Both the position numbers and the translations under genes were made by a program. From Lachnospiraceae bacterium (lineage in GTDB: Bacteria; Bacillota; Clostridia; Lachnospirales; Lachnospiraceae): a DNA stretch of 64,000 nucleotides. Below, one piece after another: positions 35,443 to 44,477 of this stretch. Every line of letters begins with the position of its first letter. Positions within the stretch are counted from its first letter, which is position 1. Under the pieces are notes generated by a model that worked only from the letters and a program-made list of their open reading frames with translations, did not search any database and was not told where the DNA came from. The stretch is taken from positions 62,001 to 126,000 of the forward strand of contig JAIEFE010000008.1 of NCBI GenBank assembly GCA_029067085.1, written 5' to 3'.

Positions 35443-36633
35443 TTAGCGAAAGGCAAACGAATGAAGCAGATCCCCTAATCTGTGAATCCCTTCCTCAATG
35501 GTTTCACAATCTGCATTGGTGTAGTTAAGACGCATGGTATTGGCATTATTTATACCGATATAGAAGGGATCACCCGGAACAAACGCAACTTTTTTCTCCA
35601 AGGCTTTCGGAAACAGAGACATAGCGCTCACACCTTCCGGAAGCGTTACCCATAAAAACATACCGCCATGCGGTTTTGTATATTTTACTGCGGACGGAAA
35701 ATATCGATCCATGGCATCCATCATCGCCTGCGCCTGCTTTTGATACAGCGCCTTTATCTTTGCAATATGCGTATCCAGATCGTTACCGGTCAGATAATCC
35801 CAGATCAGATACTGGGAAAAGATATTCGTGTGCAGATCGCCAGCCTCTTTTGCGACAGATATATATTTCAATAATTCCTTATTCTCAGAAATGATAAAGC
35901 CTGTACGCATCCCCGGCGTAACCGTTTTGGAAAAAGTTCCGAGCAAAATACTGTTCTGCAGTTTTCCGGCGCCAATGTAAGGCAGACGCTCACCGTCAAA
36001 ACGCAATTCGCCGTAAGGGTCATCCTCAATTAAAACAACATCCCGGTCTTTCAGAATCTCATAAATCTGTTTCCGATTTTCGGCAGAATATGTGAGTCCG
36101 GTAGGATTTTGAAAATCAGGAATCGCGTAGATGAACTTAACCGGATTCCGCAATGCTTTCTTAAGCTGTTCCGGCTCCATCCCCTCCTCAGTCAATTCAA
36201 CCGGATAAAATACCGGCTGCTGCATGGAAAACGCCTGTATTGCCGCAAGGTAAGTCGGTTTCTCAACAATTACGCCGTCACCCTTATCAAGCAGGACCTT
36301 TCCGATCAGGTCAAGAGCCTGCTGGGAACCGGTGGTAATGATGATATTGTCTGTCGTAAGAGCAAGACCAAAAATCCTGTTATATCTGTCGGCAATATAC
36401 TGCCTGAGTTCCGGCAGTCCCGCTGTGATCGAGTATTGAAACACACTGCTTCCGTATGTTTTCACAATGCGATTCATAGATTCCAAAAGCTCCTCCTGCG
36501 GAAAAGAGACCGGATTGGGAAGCCCGCCCGCAAAGGAGATAACGTCCGGATCGGAGGCGGCTTTTAAAATGCCTCTGACAAAAGACGGCGGAGTTGCTTT
36601 GATACCTTCGGATAATAAATGTTCTATATGCAT
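35443..36633 (-). CDS. PLP-dependent aminotransferase, class I/II (2-aminoadipate aminotransferase-like)
   Basis: 396 residues. FAGGLPNPVSFP near the N-terminus, PDFQNPTGLTYS, and GTFSKTVTPGMRTGF, whose lysine binds the cofactor, place it in the LysN/ARO8-like branch used for aminoadipate, branched-chain or aromatic amino acids. The ATG at 36633 follows GAGGTG; a GTG at 36642 overlaps it. Divergent from a MocR-type regulator, which is probably its controller. Confidence 0.88.
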   Translation of the reverse strand: MHIEHLLSEGIKATPPSFVRGILKAASDPDVISFAGGLPNPVSFPQEELLESMNRIVKTYGSSVFQYSITAGLPELRQYIADRYNRIFGLALTTDNIIITTGSQQALDLIGKVLLDKGDGVIVEKPTYLAAIQAFSMQQPVFYPVELTEEGMEPEQLKKALRNPVKFIYAIPDFQNPTGLTYSAENRKQIYEILKDRDVVLIEDDPYGELRFDGERLPYIGAGKLQNSILLGTFSKTVTPGMRTGFIISENKELLKYISVAKEAGDLHTNIFSQYLIWDYLTGNDLDTHIAKIKALYQKQAQAMMDAMDRYFPSAVKYTKPHGGMFLWVTLPEGVSAMSLFPKALEKKVAFVPGDPFYIGINNANTMRLNYTNADCETIEEGIHRLGDLLHSFAFR

Positions 36634-36713
36634 GCCTGACACCTCACTTTGGTTGAATAACTCATTATATTGTTTTTAATCATAATCTTGAGGCAAAAAG
36701 AAAACAATGTTAA

Positions 36714-36755
36714 AATTGTATGGCAGACAATTAGAATCATTGCAGTAATACAATT
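36714..36755. promoter_or_regulatory. Inverted repeat in the aminotransferase/MocR divergent region
   Basis: AATTGTAT (36714-36721) and ATACAATT (36748-36755) are perfect 8-bp inverted repeats, 26 bases apart, in the 148-base region between divergent genes. A MocR operator is plausible but the arms are AT-rich and could arise by chance. Confidence 0.35.
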
Positions 36756-36781
36756 CATTCAGAAGGGACAGGGATGCTTTT

Positions 36782-38164
36782 ATGCCGGTAAATTCATTTG
36801 ACAACTATCCAATGAGCTGGAAACCCGATTTAAGTAAAATAACAGGTACAAAATACATCGCACTGGCGGAACTATTGGAAAACGATATTAAAAGCGGAAA
36901 GCTGAAAGCCGGAACAAAGCTGCCACCCCAGCGGGAACTCGCTGATTTCTTGGATCTGAATTTAAGTACCATATCCAAAGTTTATAAACTATGCGGACAG
37001 AAAGGCTTGCTCTCATCATCTGTCGGAAACGGCACTTACGTTTCTTCCGATGCCGCCGCAGAGCCGATGCTGCTCTGCGGAAAAGAGAACTCTCATATCA
37101 TTGAGATGGGCGCGATCGTTCCTTTTGTGACAAGTAATTTGAAAGTGAAACAATATACGGAAAATCTGATGAAGAAACCGGATGCTCTGAATCTGTTTTC
37201 CTACGGAGCGCCCGAAGGAACGAAAAGGCAGCGCGAAGCAGGCGCAGCATGGCTTCAAAAATCAGGACTTTATACAGATGTGAAACACATCGTTCCTGCC
37301 GCCGGAGGCCAAAATGCGCTTACGGCCGCACTGGGAGCATTCTTTAAAACCGGTGAAAAGATCGGAACTGAACCGCTGACCTATACCGGTGTGAAAACAG
37401 CAGCGAAACTATTCGGAATCCATTTACTACCTGTCCGAAGCCGCCAAAACGAATTGACAGAAGAAGGAATCCGTTATGCGGTACAAAACGAAAATATAAA
37501 GGGACTTTATGTCATACCGGATTATCAGAATCCAACATCGCATATCATGTCCCTCAAGACAAGAAAAATGATCGCAAAAACAGCCCGCGAAGAAAACCTG
37601 CTTATCATAGAAGACGGCATCAATAACCTTTTAGAGCAAGATCCGCTGCCGCCGATCGCATCCTTTGCACCGGAGCAGGTGGTATATATTTCAAGCCTCT
37701 CGAAGACTGTTTCACCGGGACTGAGAACTGCATTTATTCATGTTCCTGAGCATCTTCATGATAAGCTGGTAGCGACACTGTATTCCATGAATATTTCCAT
37801 TTCACCGCTGCTCGCAACGGTTTCCGCCGCTTTGATCGAAGACGGCGTTGCCGACGAAATACTTGCCGAACGACAAAAGGGAATTAAAGAACGCAATCTT
37901 ATCGTCAATGAAATACTGGATGGATTTGTTGTACCGAGCGAGCTAACGTCACCGCTTCGATCGATACGATTACCTGAACATTTTACCGGAAAAAGTTTTG
38001 AGATCTGTGCAAAACAGGCGGGTGTGGAAGTTTGCGGAGCGGAACGTTTTTCCGTAGGGAATAAGGTGCCTGAAAAGACGGTTCGGATCTCCGTAACAAC
38101 GCCGCCGTCTTTAGAAATCCTGACAGACGGATTGGAACGCTTAAGAGGGCTGCTGATACAGTAA
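36782..38164 (+). CDS. MocR-type GntR/aminotransferase fusion regulator
   Basis: 460 residues. GntR winged helix (about 22-88: LENDIKSGKLKAGTKLPPQRELADFL, then LSTISKVYK) fused to a class I aminotransferase fold with the cofactor lysine in SSLSKTVSPGLRT. Such proteins sense pyridoxal phosphate or an amine and switch divergently encoded PLP enzymes. Start ATG at 36782 follows GGGATG; an ATG at residue 11 is possible. Confidence 0.9.
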   Translation: MPVNSFDNYPMSWKPDLSKITGTKYIALAELLENDIKSGKLKAGTKLPPQRELADFLDLNLSTISKVYKLCGQKGLLSSSVGNGTYVSSDAAAEPMLLCGKENSHIIEMGAIVPFVTSNLKVKQYTENLMKKPDALNLFSYGAPEGTKRQREAGAAWLQKSGLYTDVKHIVPAAGGQNALTAALGAFFKTGEKIGTEPLTYTGVKTAAKLFGIHLLPVRSRQNELTEEGIRYAVQNENIKGLYVIPDYQNPTSHIMSLKTRKMIAKTAREENLLIIEDGINNLLEQDPLPPIASFAPEQVVYISSLSKTVSPGLRTAFIHVPEHLHDKLVATLYSMNISISPLLATVSAALIEDGVADEILAERQKGIKERNLIVNEILDGFVVPSELTSPLRSIRLPEHFTGKSFEICAKQAGVEVCGAERFSVGNKVPEKTVRISVTTPPSLEILTDGLERLRGLLIQ

Positions 38165-38235
38165 CGGTAAATAATGAAGTTTCTCGGCCTAACTGATGAA
38201 ATGGCAGCATTGTATCGAATCGTTTATTCCATGTA

Positions 38236-38286
38236 TTGACAACTATATCGGCTGCCGTTATAATAACTATATCGTCAGCCGATATA
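38236..38286 (+). promoter_or_regulatory. padR promoter with palindromic operators
   Basis: Consensus promoter TTGACA (38236-38241), 17 bases, TATAAT (38259-38264). TATATCG-N5-CGATATA (38268-38286) is a perfect palindrome just after the -10. A further half-site, TATATCGGCTG (38244-38254), lies in the spacer and is the inverse of CAGCCGATATA (38276-38286). ACTATATCG occurs twice, 24 bases apart. This fits repression by the PadR protein encoded next. Confidence 0.8.
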
Positions 38287-38323
38287 ACGTGAGACGATAC
38301 AAGCAAATGAAGGAGGGAGACAA

Positions 38324-38671
38324 TTGGCATATCCGGCGTTGACAGAAGCAGTCTACTATATCCTGCTGTCACTTATGGAACCGATGCATGGCTACGGCAT
38401 CATGCAGAATGTGGAACAGCTTTCCAACGGCAGAGTAAAATTGGCGGCCGGTACGCTCTACGGGGCGATCAACACACTTCTGGAAAAGGGATGGATCGTT
38501 GCTGCGCCTGAGAAAGATTTTTCCGAAAAAAATTTTTCGCCTGACAAGGGAAGCAGAAAGAAAGAATATCAGATCACGAAGCAGGGAAAAGAGATACTGC
38601 GTGGCGAGATCAAGCGTCTACAGGAACTGCTTGAAAACGGCACTCAGATTTTGAAGGGACAGGAGGATTGA
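38324..38671 (+). CDS. PadR-family transcriptional regulator
   Basis: 115 residues. Winged helix with the family pattern EPMHGYGIMQNVEQLSNGRVKLAAGTLYGAINTLLEKG. Start codon is TTG at 38324, with AAGGAGGGAG upstream; no ATG fits. The stop at 38671 precedes the DUF2812 gene by two bases, so the two are coupled. PadR-DUF2812 pairs are common in Clostridia. Confidence 0.92.
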   Translation: MAYPALTEAVYYILLSLMEPMHGYGIMQNVEQLSNGRVKLAAGTLYGAINTLLEKGWIVAAPEKDFSEKNFSPDKGSRKKEYQITKQGKEILRGEIKRLQELLENGTQILKGQED

Positions 38672-38673
38672 AC

Positions 38674-39222
38674 ATGAGACAGGTGATTCATAAATGGTTT
38701 TGGATATGGGATTTTGACAAGGAAGAGAAATGGCTGAACGAAATGGCAGCCAAAGGTCTCGCTTTGACCGCTGTCGGATGGTGCCGGTATGAATTTGAGG
38801 ACTGCACTCCTGGAGAATATAAAATATGTGTGGATTTTTTGGATAATCATTTCGGAAAAGTGGAGAACGAAAAGTATATCGGATTTCTGGAAGAAACAGG
38901 TGCAGAACATGTAGGGACAATGTTCCGTTGGGCCTATTTTCGCAAAAAAACAGCGGGAGAAGATTTTCAGTTATTCTCTGACAACGCTTCCCGTATCCGC
39001 TACCTGACGCTGATCATCCGCTTTATTGCGTTGATTGGCGGATTTAATCTCTATATGGGTTGCTACAATCTGTTTCTGTTTTTTCAGGTGCTCCGCTATC
39101 ATGTTTATATCAATCTTTTCGGCATTGTAAATCTTTTGCTCGCCGTCCTCTGCGCCTTTGGCATCTATCGCATTGCCCGAAAGCGCAAAAAACTGAAAAC
39201 AGAACAGCAGATTTTTGAATAG
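38674..39222 (+). CDS. DUF2812 membrane protein
   Basis: 182 residues. N-terminal cytosolic domain with the family opening KWFWIWDFDKEEKWLNEMAAKGL and the block YRFE-like RYEFEDCTPGEYKICVDF, then two membrane helices (about 112-135 and 145-168) and a basic tail. Function unknown; members are PadR partners and may act as membrane-level anti-regulators or resistance factors. ATG at 38674 follows GGAGGATTG. Confidence 0.85.
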   Translation: MRQVIHKWFWIWDFDKEEKWLNEMAAKGLALTAVGWCRYEFEDCTPGEYKICVDFLDNHFGKVENEKYIGFLEETGAEHVGTMFRWAYFRKKTAGEDFQLFSDNASRIRYLTLIIRFIALIGGFNLYMGCYNLFLFFQVLRYHVYINLFGIVNLLLAVLCAFGIYRIARKRKKLKTEQQIFE

Positions 39223-39266
39223 ATTCAGTCTCCCGCCCACAGTTCCTTTTCCCGCAAGCGGCGACA

Positions 39267-39295
39267 TTGAAAAAATCGTTCCGATATTGTACAAT
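39267..39295 (+). promoter_or_regulatory. Promoter of rqcH
   Basis: TTGAAA (39267-39272), 17-base spacer, TACAAT (39290-39295), about 45 bases before the start codon. Confidence 0.7.
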
Positions 39296-39339
39296 GTTCG
39301 GAAAGAGAAACGATTGATATAAGAAGGGCGGAACACAAT

Positions 39340-41154
39340 ATGGCATTCGACGGCATTACGATCGCAAATATCACAAAGGAATTGGCGGATACGCTTTTAG
39401 GCGGGCGCATCTACAAGATCGCGCAGCCGGAGAGCGACGAACTCCTCCTTACCATCAAGAACAACGGGAAACAATATCGCCTGTTATTGTCCGCGGATGC
39501 CTCTCTCCCGCTTGTCTATCTGACGGAAAATAACAAGCCCGGCCCACTGACCGCGCCGGGCTTTTGCATGCTTCTCAGGAAGCACCTGCAGAACGCCCGC
39601 ATCACAGCTGTCTCCCAGCCGGGGCTGGAACGCATCATTCATCTGCATCTGGAGCATTTGAATGAGCTGGGCGATCTGTGCGAAAAAAAGCTGATCATAG
39701 AAATCATGGGCAAGCACAGCAATATCATCTTTTGCGACAATAACGATCAGATCATAGACAGCATCAAGCATATCTCCGGCATGGTCAGCTCCGTCAGGGA
39801 GGTACTTCCGGGACGCCCCTACTTCATCCCGCAAACGCAGGATAAATGGAATCCCCTGCGGTTTTCCGCAAATTATACGGAAGAGACCTCTTCTCTCTTT
39901 ATCAAGTCCCCCGAAGACGCCGAATTGTTAACTTATGTAAACCTATGTGCTCATATGCGGGAAAAGCCCATGCCGCTCTATAAGGCGCTCTATACCACTT
40001 ACACGGGCTTATCCCCCATCATTGCGCAGGAGCTGTGCTTCCGGGCCGGCATCGATGCGGACATGCCTGCCAATGTGCTGGAAGAATCCGCCCTTCAGGC
40101 AGTATTCGGCGCGCTGACCGATATGATGGATCAGATCAGCGACGGGAATTTTTCTCCTGTCATTATCTATGACAGTCAAAAAAATACCCGCACCCCCGTG
40201 GAATTTGCCGCCCTTCCTCTGACCCTCTATGAAGACAGGGAAAGCAGCGCCTTTTCCGGCATCAGCGAGGTACTGTCACGCTACTATACGGAGCGCAGCA
40301 CGGTGACCCGTATCCGTCAAAAATCCGTAGATCTGCGCAAGATCGTGCAGACTGCTCTGGAGCGCAATGTGAAAAAATACGACCTCCAGCTTAAGCAGAT
40401 GGAGGATACCGCAAAACGCGACACCTACAAGATCTACGGTGAGCTTTTAAACACCTACGGCTACAATGTCGATCCCGGTGCAAAAAGTCTGGAGGCTGTC
40501 AACTACTACACCGGAGAACCGGTGAAGATCCCGCTTGACGACACGCTCACCCCGCAGGAGAACGCCAAAAAATATTTTGATAAATACGGAAAACTGAAGA
40601 GAACATATGAGGCGCTTTCAGAATTGACCATACAAGTCAAAGAAGAGATCGCGCATCTGGAATCCATCCTCACCGCTCTGGATATCGCCATGCAGGAAGA
40701 TGATCTTTCGCAGATCAGGGAAGAACTGATCGAGAGCGGCTACATCCGCAGGAAAGGCGGTTCTAAAAAAGTTAAGATCGTAAGCAAACCCTTCCACTAT
40801 CTCAGCAGTGACGGGTTTCATATCTATGTGGGAAAAAACAATCTGCAAAATGACGAACTCACCTTCAAGTTCGCCACCGGCGGCGACTGGTGGTTTCATG
40901 CCAAGCAGATGCCGGGCTCCCATGTGGTGTTAAAGACCGAGGGAGCCGATGTGCCCGACCGGGCCTTCGAAGAAGCGGCACGGCTTGCCGCCTACTACTC
41001 CAAGGGACGCGGACAGGACAAAGTAGAGATCGATTACATCCAAAAGAAGCATGTAAAAAAACCGGCCGGGGCAAAGCCCGGCTTCGTGGTGTACTACACA
41101 AATTATTCCATGACGATCGATACCGACATCTCGGCACTCACCGAGCTGTCGTAA
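39340..41154 (+). CDS. rqcH: RqcH, NFACT-family ribosome quality control factor
   Basis: 604 residues. NFACT-N (1-210: MAFDGITIANITKELADTLLGGRIYKI), helix-hairpin-helix and coiled-coil middle (about 330-450) and NFACT-R C-terminal domain with DWWFHAKQMPGSHVVLK. It binds stalled 50S subunits and recruits alanyl-tRNA to add C-terminal alanine tails. Older annotation called it fibronectin-binding protein. Monocistronic with a clear promoter and convergent with the flippase gene. Confidence 0.95.
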   Translation: MAFDGITIANITKELADTLLGGRIYKIAQPESDELLLTIKNNGKQYRLLLSADASLPLVYLTENNKPGPLTAPGFCMLLRKHLQNARITAVSQPGLERIIHLHLEHLNELGDLCEKKLIIEIMGKHSNIIFCDNNDQIIDSIKHISGMVSSVREVLPGRPYFIPQTQDKWNPLRFSANYTEETSSLFIKSPEDAELLTYVNLCAHMREKPMPLYKALYTTYTGLSPIIAQELCFRAGIDADMPANVLEESALQAVFGALTDMMDQISDGNFSPVIIYDSQKNTRTPVEFAALPLTLYEDRESSAFSGISEVLSRYYTERSTVTRIRQKSVDLRKIVQTALERNVKKYDLQLKQMEDTAKRDTYKIYGELLNTYGYNVDPGAKSLEAVNYYTGEPVKIPLDDTLTPQENAKKYFDKYGKLKRTYEALSELTIQVKEEIAHLESILTALDIAMQEDDLSQIREELIESGYIRRKGGSKKVKIVSKPFHYLSSDGFHIYVGKNNLQNDELTFKFATGGDWWFHAKQMPGSHVVLKTEGADVPDRAFEEAARLAAYYSKGRGQDKVEIDYIQKKHVKKPAGAKPGFVVYYTNYSMTIDTDISALTELS

Positions 41155-41204
41155 TTTGTTTTACCTATCTCTACACTTTCTCTTTTTCTATTTCTTCTTT
41201 TCTT

Positions 41205-42905
41205 CTATTTCTTCTTTTTGCGCTTCTTTCTTTTTCGTTTCTTTTCGTTACCGTTAATGGGCGCTTCCCAATCCGGTAACAAGTGTAATTTTTTTGCGAT
41301 CTGCACCAAAAGTTCTCCTTTGGGGAAATCCCAGAGTTCATCCTCCGTCACACCGCCGATCAGCAGAAGGATCGCCCCGTAGACGCACATGCCCACGGCA
41401 ATGGCCACAAGCAGTACGAGTCTGCTCACGGGGAGGACATACATCAGACCGTGGTAGATGCCGAAAACGACCGCCCCCATGATCATAGCCGAAAAGGCGG
41501 GCTTTATGAAAAATTTCACGACATCCATACGGTATTCCAGATGCTTTCTGACGGAGAGTTGATTTAATAGACACACCACCAGAGAGTAGATCACATTTGC
41601 CGCTGCAAGTCCGTAGAGGTCAAGCTCCGTGTAGAGGAGAATTGCGATCAGGCCGGCCACCTGGATCACCAGAGCGATCGTCGCATGGATCACCGGTGTG
41701 TTGACTTTACCGATACCCTGCAGCACCGCGTTGGTCAGTGTGGAGAGACTGTAGAGCACAATGGTGACAGCCAGCGCCGCCAAAAGCCCTGATGCGATAT
41801 CCAGCGATTCCTTCTGCGGAAAGATAAACTGCATGATCGGTTTCGGCAGCACAGCAATCCCTACTGTCGCCGGGATCGCGATGAGCATGGTCATCTGAAT
41901 TGCCTTGGAAACCTGTTTCCTCGTTTGCGCCACCGTCCCCTTAACATAGGAGGCCGCCACTCCCGGCATAATGGCTGAAGACATAGCGGAGGAAATGGCA
42001 ATCGGAATGTTTACCACCGCCACCGCCAGTCCTGAAAAGATTCCATATTGATTGCTTGCCAGTATCGCATCCACCTTTTTATAATCCATGGCATGATAGT
42101 AGATGGTCATATTGATCACAGTCGTGCAATTGTAAATAAAGGTACTCAGGATAAAAGGGGTGACTATGGTGAAGATGACCTTGAAGATCTCCTTGTAGCT
42201 CTCCTCATGCCAGGTCTTGTCCTTCGCCACTCTTCTCCTGATGATACTGCCGTTTAAGCGGTACATCCCGAACATAAAAAGAAGACCGATCAGCACGCCT
42301 GCCCCGGTTCCCAGCGCCGAACCTGCCGAACCGTAAATGGCACGCTTGGTGGCATCTCCGTCCGCCGCCAGTCCGATCAAAAATTTTGCCGCCAGTATAC
42401 TGACCGCCGCATTGAGAATCTGCTCTAAAATCTGCGAGATGGAGGTATGCATCATGGAACCGTGGGCCTGGAAGAAACCACGGAGCACACCGAGAAAACC
42501 GGATAAAAAGATAGTCGGTGAAAGCACACGAAGAGCCAACACCGCATTCGGATTCTTCCGCACCAGATAAGGAGCTCCCACAAAGGTCAAGATGGAAGCG
42601 ATACCGCCCACGATCAGAACATAGAGAAGTGCACAGATAAAAACCCTCTGTGCATTTCGGTATTCCTTAAACGCAAGCCGCTGGGCGATCACCTTGGAGA
42701 TCGCCGAGGGAATGCTGTAGGAAGAAATCAATAATATAATTGTATAAATATTGATCGCCGCATTGTAATACCCGTTGCCCTCGATTCCGATAATGGAGAG
42801 AAGAGGGCTTCTGTATATCAGGCCGATCACTTTGACGAGCATTCCGGCTGCAGCCAGAATGCCCGCCTGAAACACAAACGTGCTTTTCTTATTCGGACGT
42901 TCCAT
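41205..42905 (-). CDS. MurJ/SpoVB-type polysaccharide flippase with polybasic tail
   Basis: 566 residues with about 14 membrane helices of the MOP superfamily (FQAGILAAAGMLVKVIGLIYR at the start, NGYYNAAINIYTIILLISSYSIPSAISK). Likely flips lipid-linked precursors of peptidoglycan or another surface polymer. The C-terminus ends in a run of about 13 Lys and Arg residues, giving a homopurine/homopyrimidine DNA tract at about 41208-41250. It starts five bases after the glgA stop, so the two are one operon. Confidence 0.85.
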   Translation of the reverse strand: MERPNKKSTFVFQAGILAAAGMLVKVIGLIYRSPLLSIIGIEGNGYYNAAINIYTIILLISSYSIPSAISKVIAQRLAFKEYRNAQRVFICALLYVLIVGGIASILTFVGAPYLVRKNPNAVLALRVLSPTIFLSGFLGVLRGFFQAHGSMMHTSISQILEQILNAAVSILAAKFLIGLAADGDATKRAIYGSAGSALGTGAGVLIGLLFMFGMYRLNGSIIRRRVAKDKTWHEESYKEIFKVIFTIVTPFILSTFIYNCTTVINMTIYYHAMDYKKVDAILASNQYGIFSGLAVAVVNIPIAISSAMSSAIMPGVAASYVKGTVAQTRKQVSKAIQMTMLIAIPATVGIAVLPKPIMQFIFPQKESLDIASGLLAALAVTIVLYSLSTLTNAVLQGIGKVNTPVIHATIALVIQVAGLIAILLYTELDLYGLAAANVIYSLVVCLLNQLSVRKHLEYRMDVVKFFIKPAFSAMIMGAVVFGIYHGLMYVLPVSRLVLLVAIAVGMCVYGAILLLIGGVTEDELWDFPKGELLVQIAKKLHLLPDWEAPINGNEKKRKRKKRKKKK

Positions 42906-42910
42906 ATTCC

Positions 42911-44356
42911 CTATCCAATCAGCCAGTCATACATTTCCTGATATTTCTGTGCGGACACATGCCACGAGAAATCCGCAGCCATGGCCCTGTCAACAATCTT
43001 ATTCCACTCCCGCTTCTTATCGTAATAGATATGCTCCGCATAGCGGATCGTTCCCAGCATCTCATGCGCATTGTAATTCGTAAAGCTGAAGCCGGTACCC
43101 GTACCCTCATACTCGTTGTAAGGCTGTACGGTGTCCTTCAGGCCGCCGGTCTCACGTACGATCGGCACTGTGCCGTAACGCAGGGACATGAGCTGGCTCA
43201 AGCCGCAGGGTTCAAAGAGAGAAGGCATGAGGAAAGCGTCGCTGGCTGCATAGATTTTATGAGAAAGCGCATCGGAATAATAGATGTTCGCCGACACCTT
43301 GCCATGATACTTCCAGTCAAAATGGCGGAACATATTCTCGTACTGCTCCTCGCCCGTACCCAGCACCACAAGCTGTACATTATCCTGACAGAGCTCATCC
43401 ATTATGTAGGCGATCAGGTCGAAACCCTTCTGTCCTGTCAGTCTGGAGACCACACCGATCATCATGGCCTTTTCATCCTGTTGTAAACCAAGCTCCTCCT
43501 GCAGCGCCCGCTTATTTTTCACCTTTTCCTTACGGAAATTAGCCGCATTGTATTTAAAATCTATATGTTTATCCGTCTCCGGGTTAAACTCCTCGTAATC
43601 AACGCCGTTCACAATACCGCGCAGATCCCCGGCTCTCGCACACAGCAGACCATTTAAGCCCTCGCCGTAGAAAGCCGTTTTGATCTCCTCCGCATATGTG
43701 TCACTGACCGTGGTAATGGCATCCGCGTAGACCAGACCGCCCTTTAAGAGGTTTGCATCCTTGTAGGCCTCCAGCTTATCCGCCGTGAAGAAGTATCCGG
43801 GCAGACCCGTGATCTCTTTGACCTCCTTCACGCTCCATTTGCCCTGAAACTTCAGATTGTGAATGGTCATAACGGTCTTTATGCCGCGGTAGAACTCCCC
43901 GCCCTGGAAGCGCTCCTTTAAGTACACGGGAATCAGTCCCGTCTGCCAGTCATGGCAGTGGATCAGATCCGGTCGGAAGTCAATCACCGGCAGAATGCAC
44001 AGCGCCGCCTTACAGAAGAAAGCATACTTTTCAATCTCGAACAGCGCATTATCACTGTAGGGCTGGAAACCGTTAAAATAACTTTCGTTATCTATGAAAT
44101 AATACTTTACGCCCTCAACTTCAGCCTCCAGAATACCCACATATTCTTCTTTCCAGTGAAAATCCATGTAGAAATGTGTCTTGTAGGTAAGCTTATCCTT
44201 CAGCTCCTGCTTCATGCAGGTATACTTTGGCAGGATAACCCGCACATCAAAATACTTCCTGTCAATACACTTTGGCAGGGAACCGACCACGTCCGCTAAC
44301 CCGCCTGTCTTGATAAAAGGTACGCCCTCCGACGCGACAAATAATATTTTCTTCAT
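42911..44356 (-). CDS. glgA: Glycogen synthase
   Basis: 481 residues. GT5 family: ADP-glucose binding KTGGLADVVGSLP (16-28), HCHDWQTGLIPV (about 144-155) and the C-terminal GT1-like half with PSLFEPCGLSQL and ETGGLKDTV. It elongates alpha-1,4-glucan chains. No other glycogen genes are nearby; the operon partner is a lipid-linked polymer flippase. Possible -10 TATACT lies about 60 bases upstream without a convincing -35. Confidence 0.95.
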   Translation of the reverse strand: MKKILFVASEGVPFIKTGGLADVVGSLPKCIDRKYFDVRVILPKYTCMKQELKDKLTYKTHFYMDFHWKEEYVGILEAEVEGVKYYFIDNESYFNGFQPYSDNALFEIEKYAFFCKAALCILPVIDFRPDLIHCHDWQTGLIPVYLKERFQGGEFYRGIKTVMTIHNLKFQGKWSVKEVKEITGLPGYFFTADKLEAYKDANLLKGGLVYADAITTVSDTYAEEIKTAFYGEGLNGLLCARAGDLRGIVNGVDYEEFNPETDKHIDFKYNAANFRKEKVKNKRALQEELGLQQDEKAMMIGVVSRLTGQKGFDLIAYIMDELCQDNVQLVVLGTGEEQYENMFRHFDWKYHGKVSANIYYSDALSHKIYAASDAFLMPSLFEPCGLSQLMSLRYGTVPIVRETGGLKDTVQPYNEYEGTGTGFSFTNYNAHEMLGTIRYAEHIYYDKKREWNKIVDRAMAADFSWHVSAQKYQEMYDWLIG

Positions 44357-44455
44357 ACCAACCCTCCAACTGTATTTGCCATTCTTCGGGATGTTCGAGG
44401 AACCTCCCAGATAACAGTATACAATATTTCGGGTGGCAATAAAAGGATTATTTTG

Positions 44456-44477
44456 AATTTTAACGAACGTTAAAATT
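44456..44477. promoter_or_regulatory. 22-bp palindrome between the Spo0A-like gene and glgA
   Basis: AATTTTAACG-AA-CGTTAAAATT is a perfect inverted repeat that ends directly before the stop codon of the Spo0A-like gene on the minus strand. It may be a weak AT-rich terminator stem (no U-tract follows) or an operator for the glgA operon. Confidence 0.45.
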
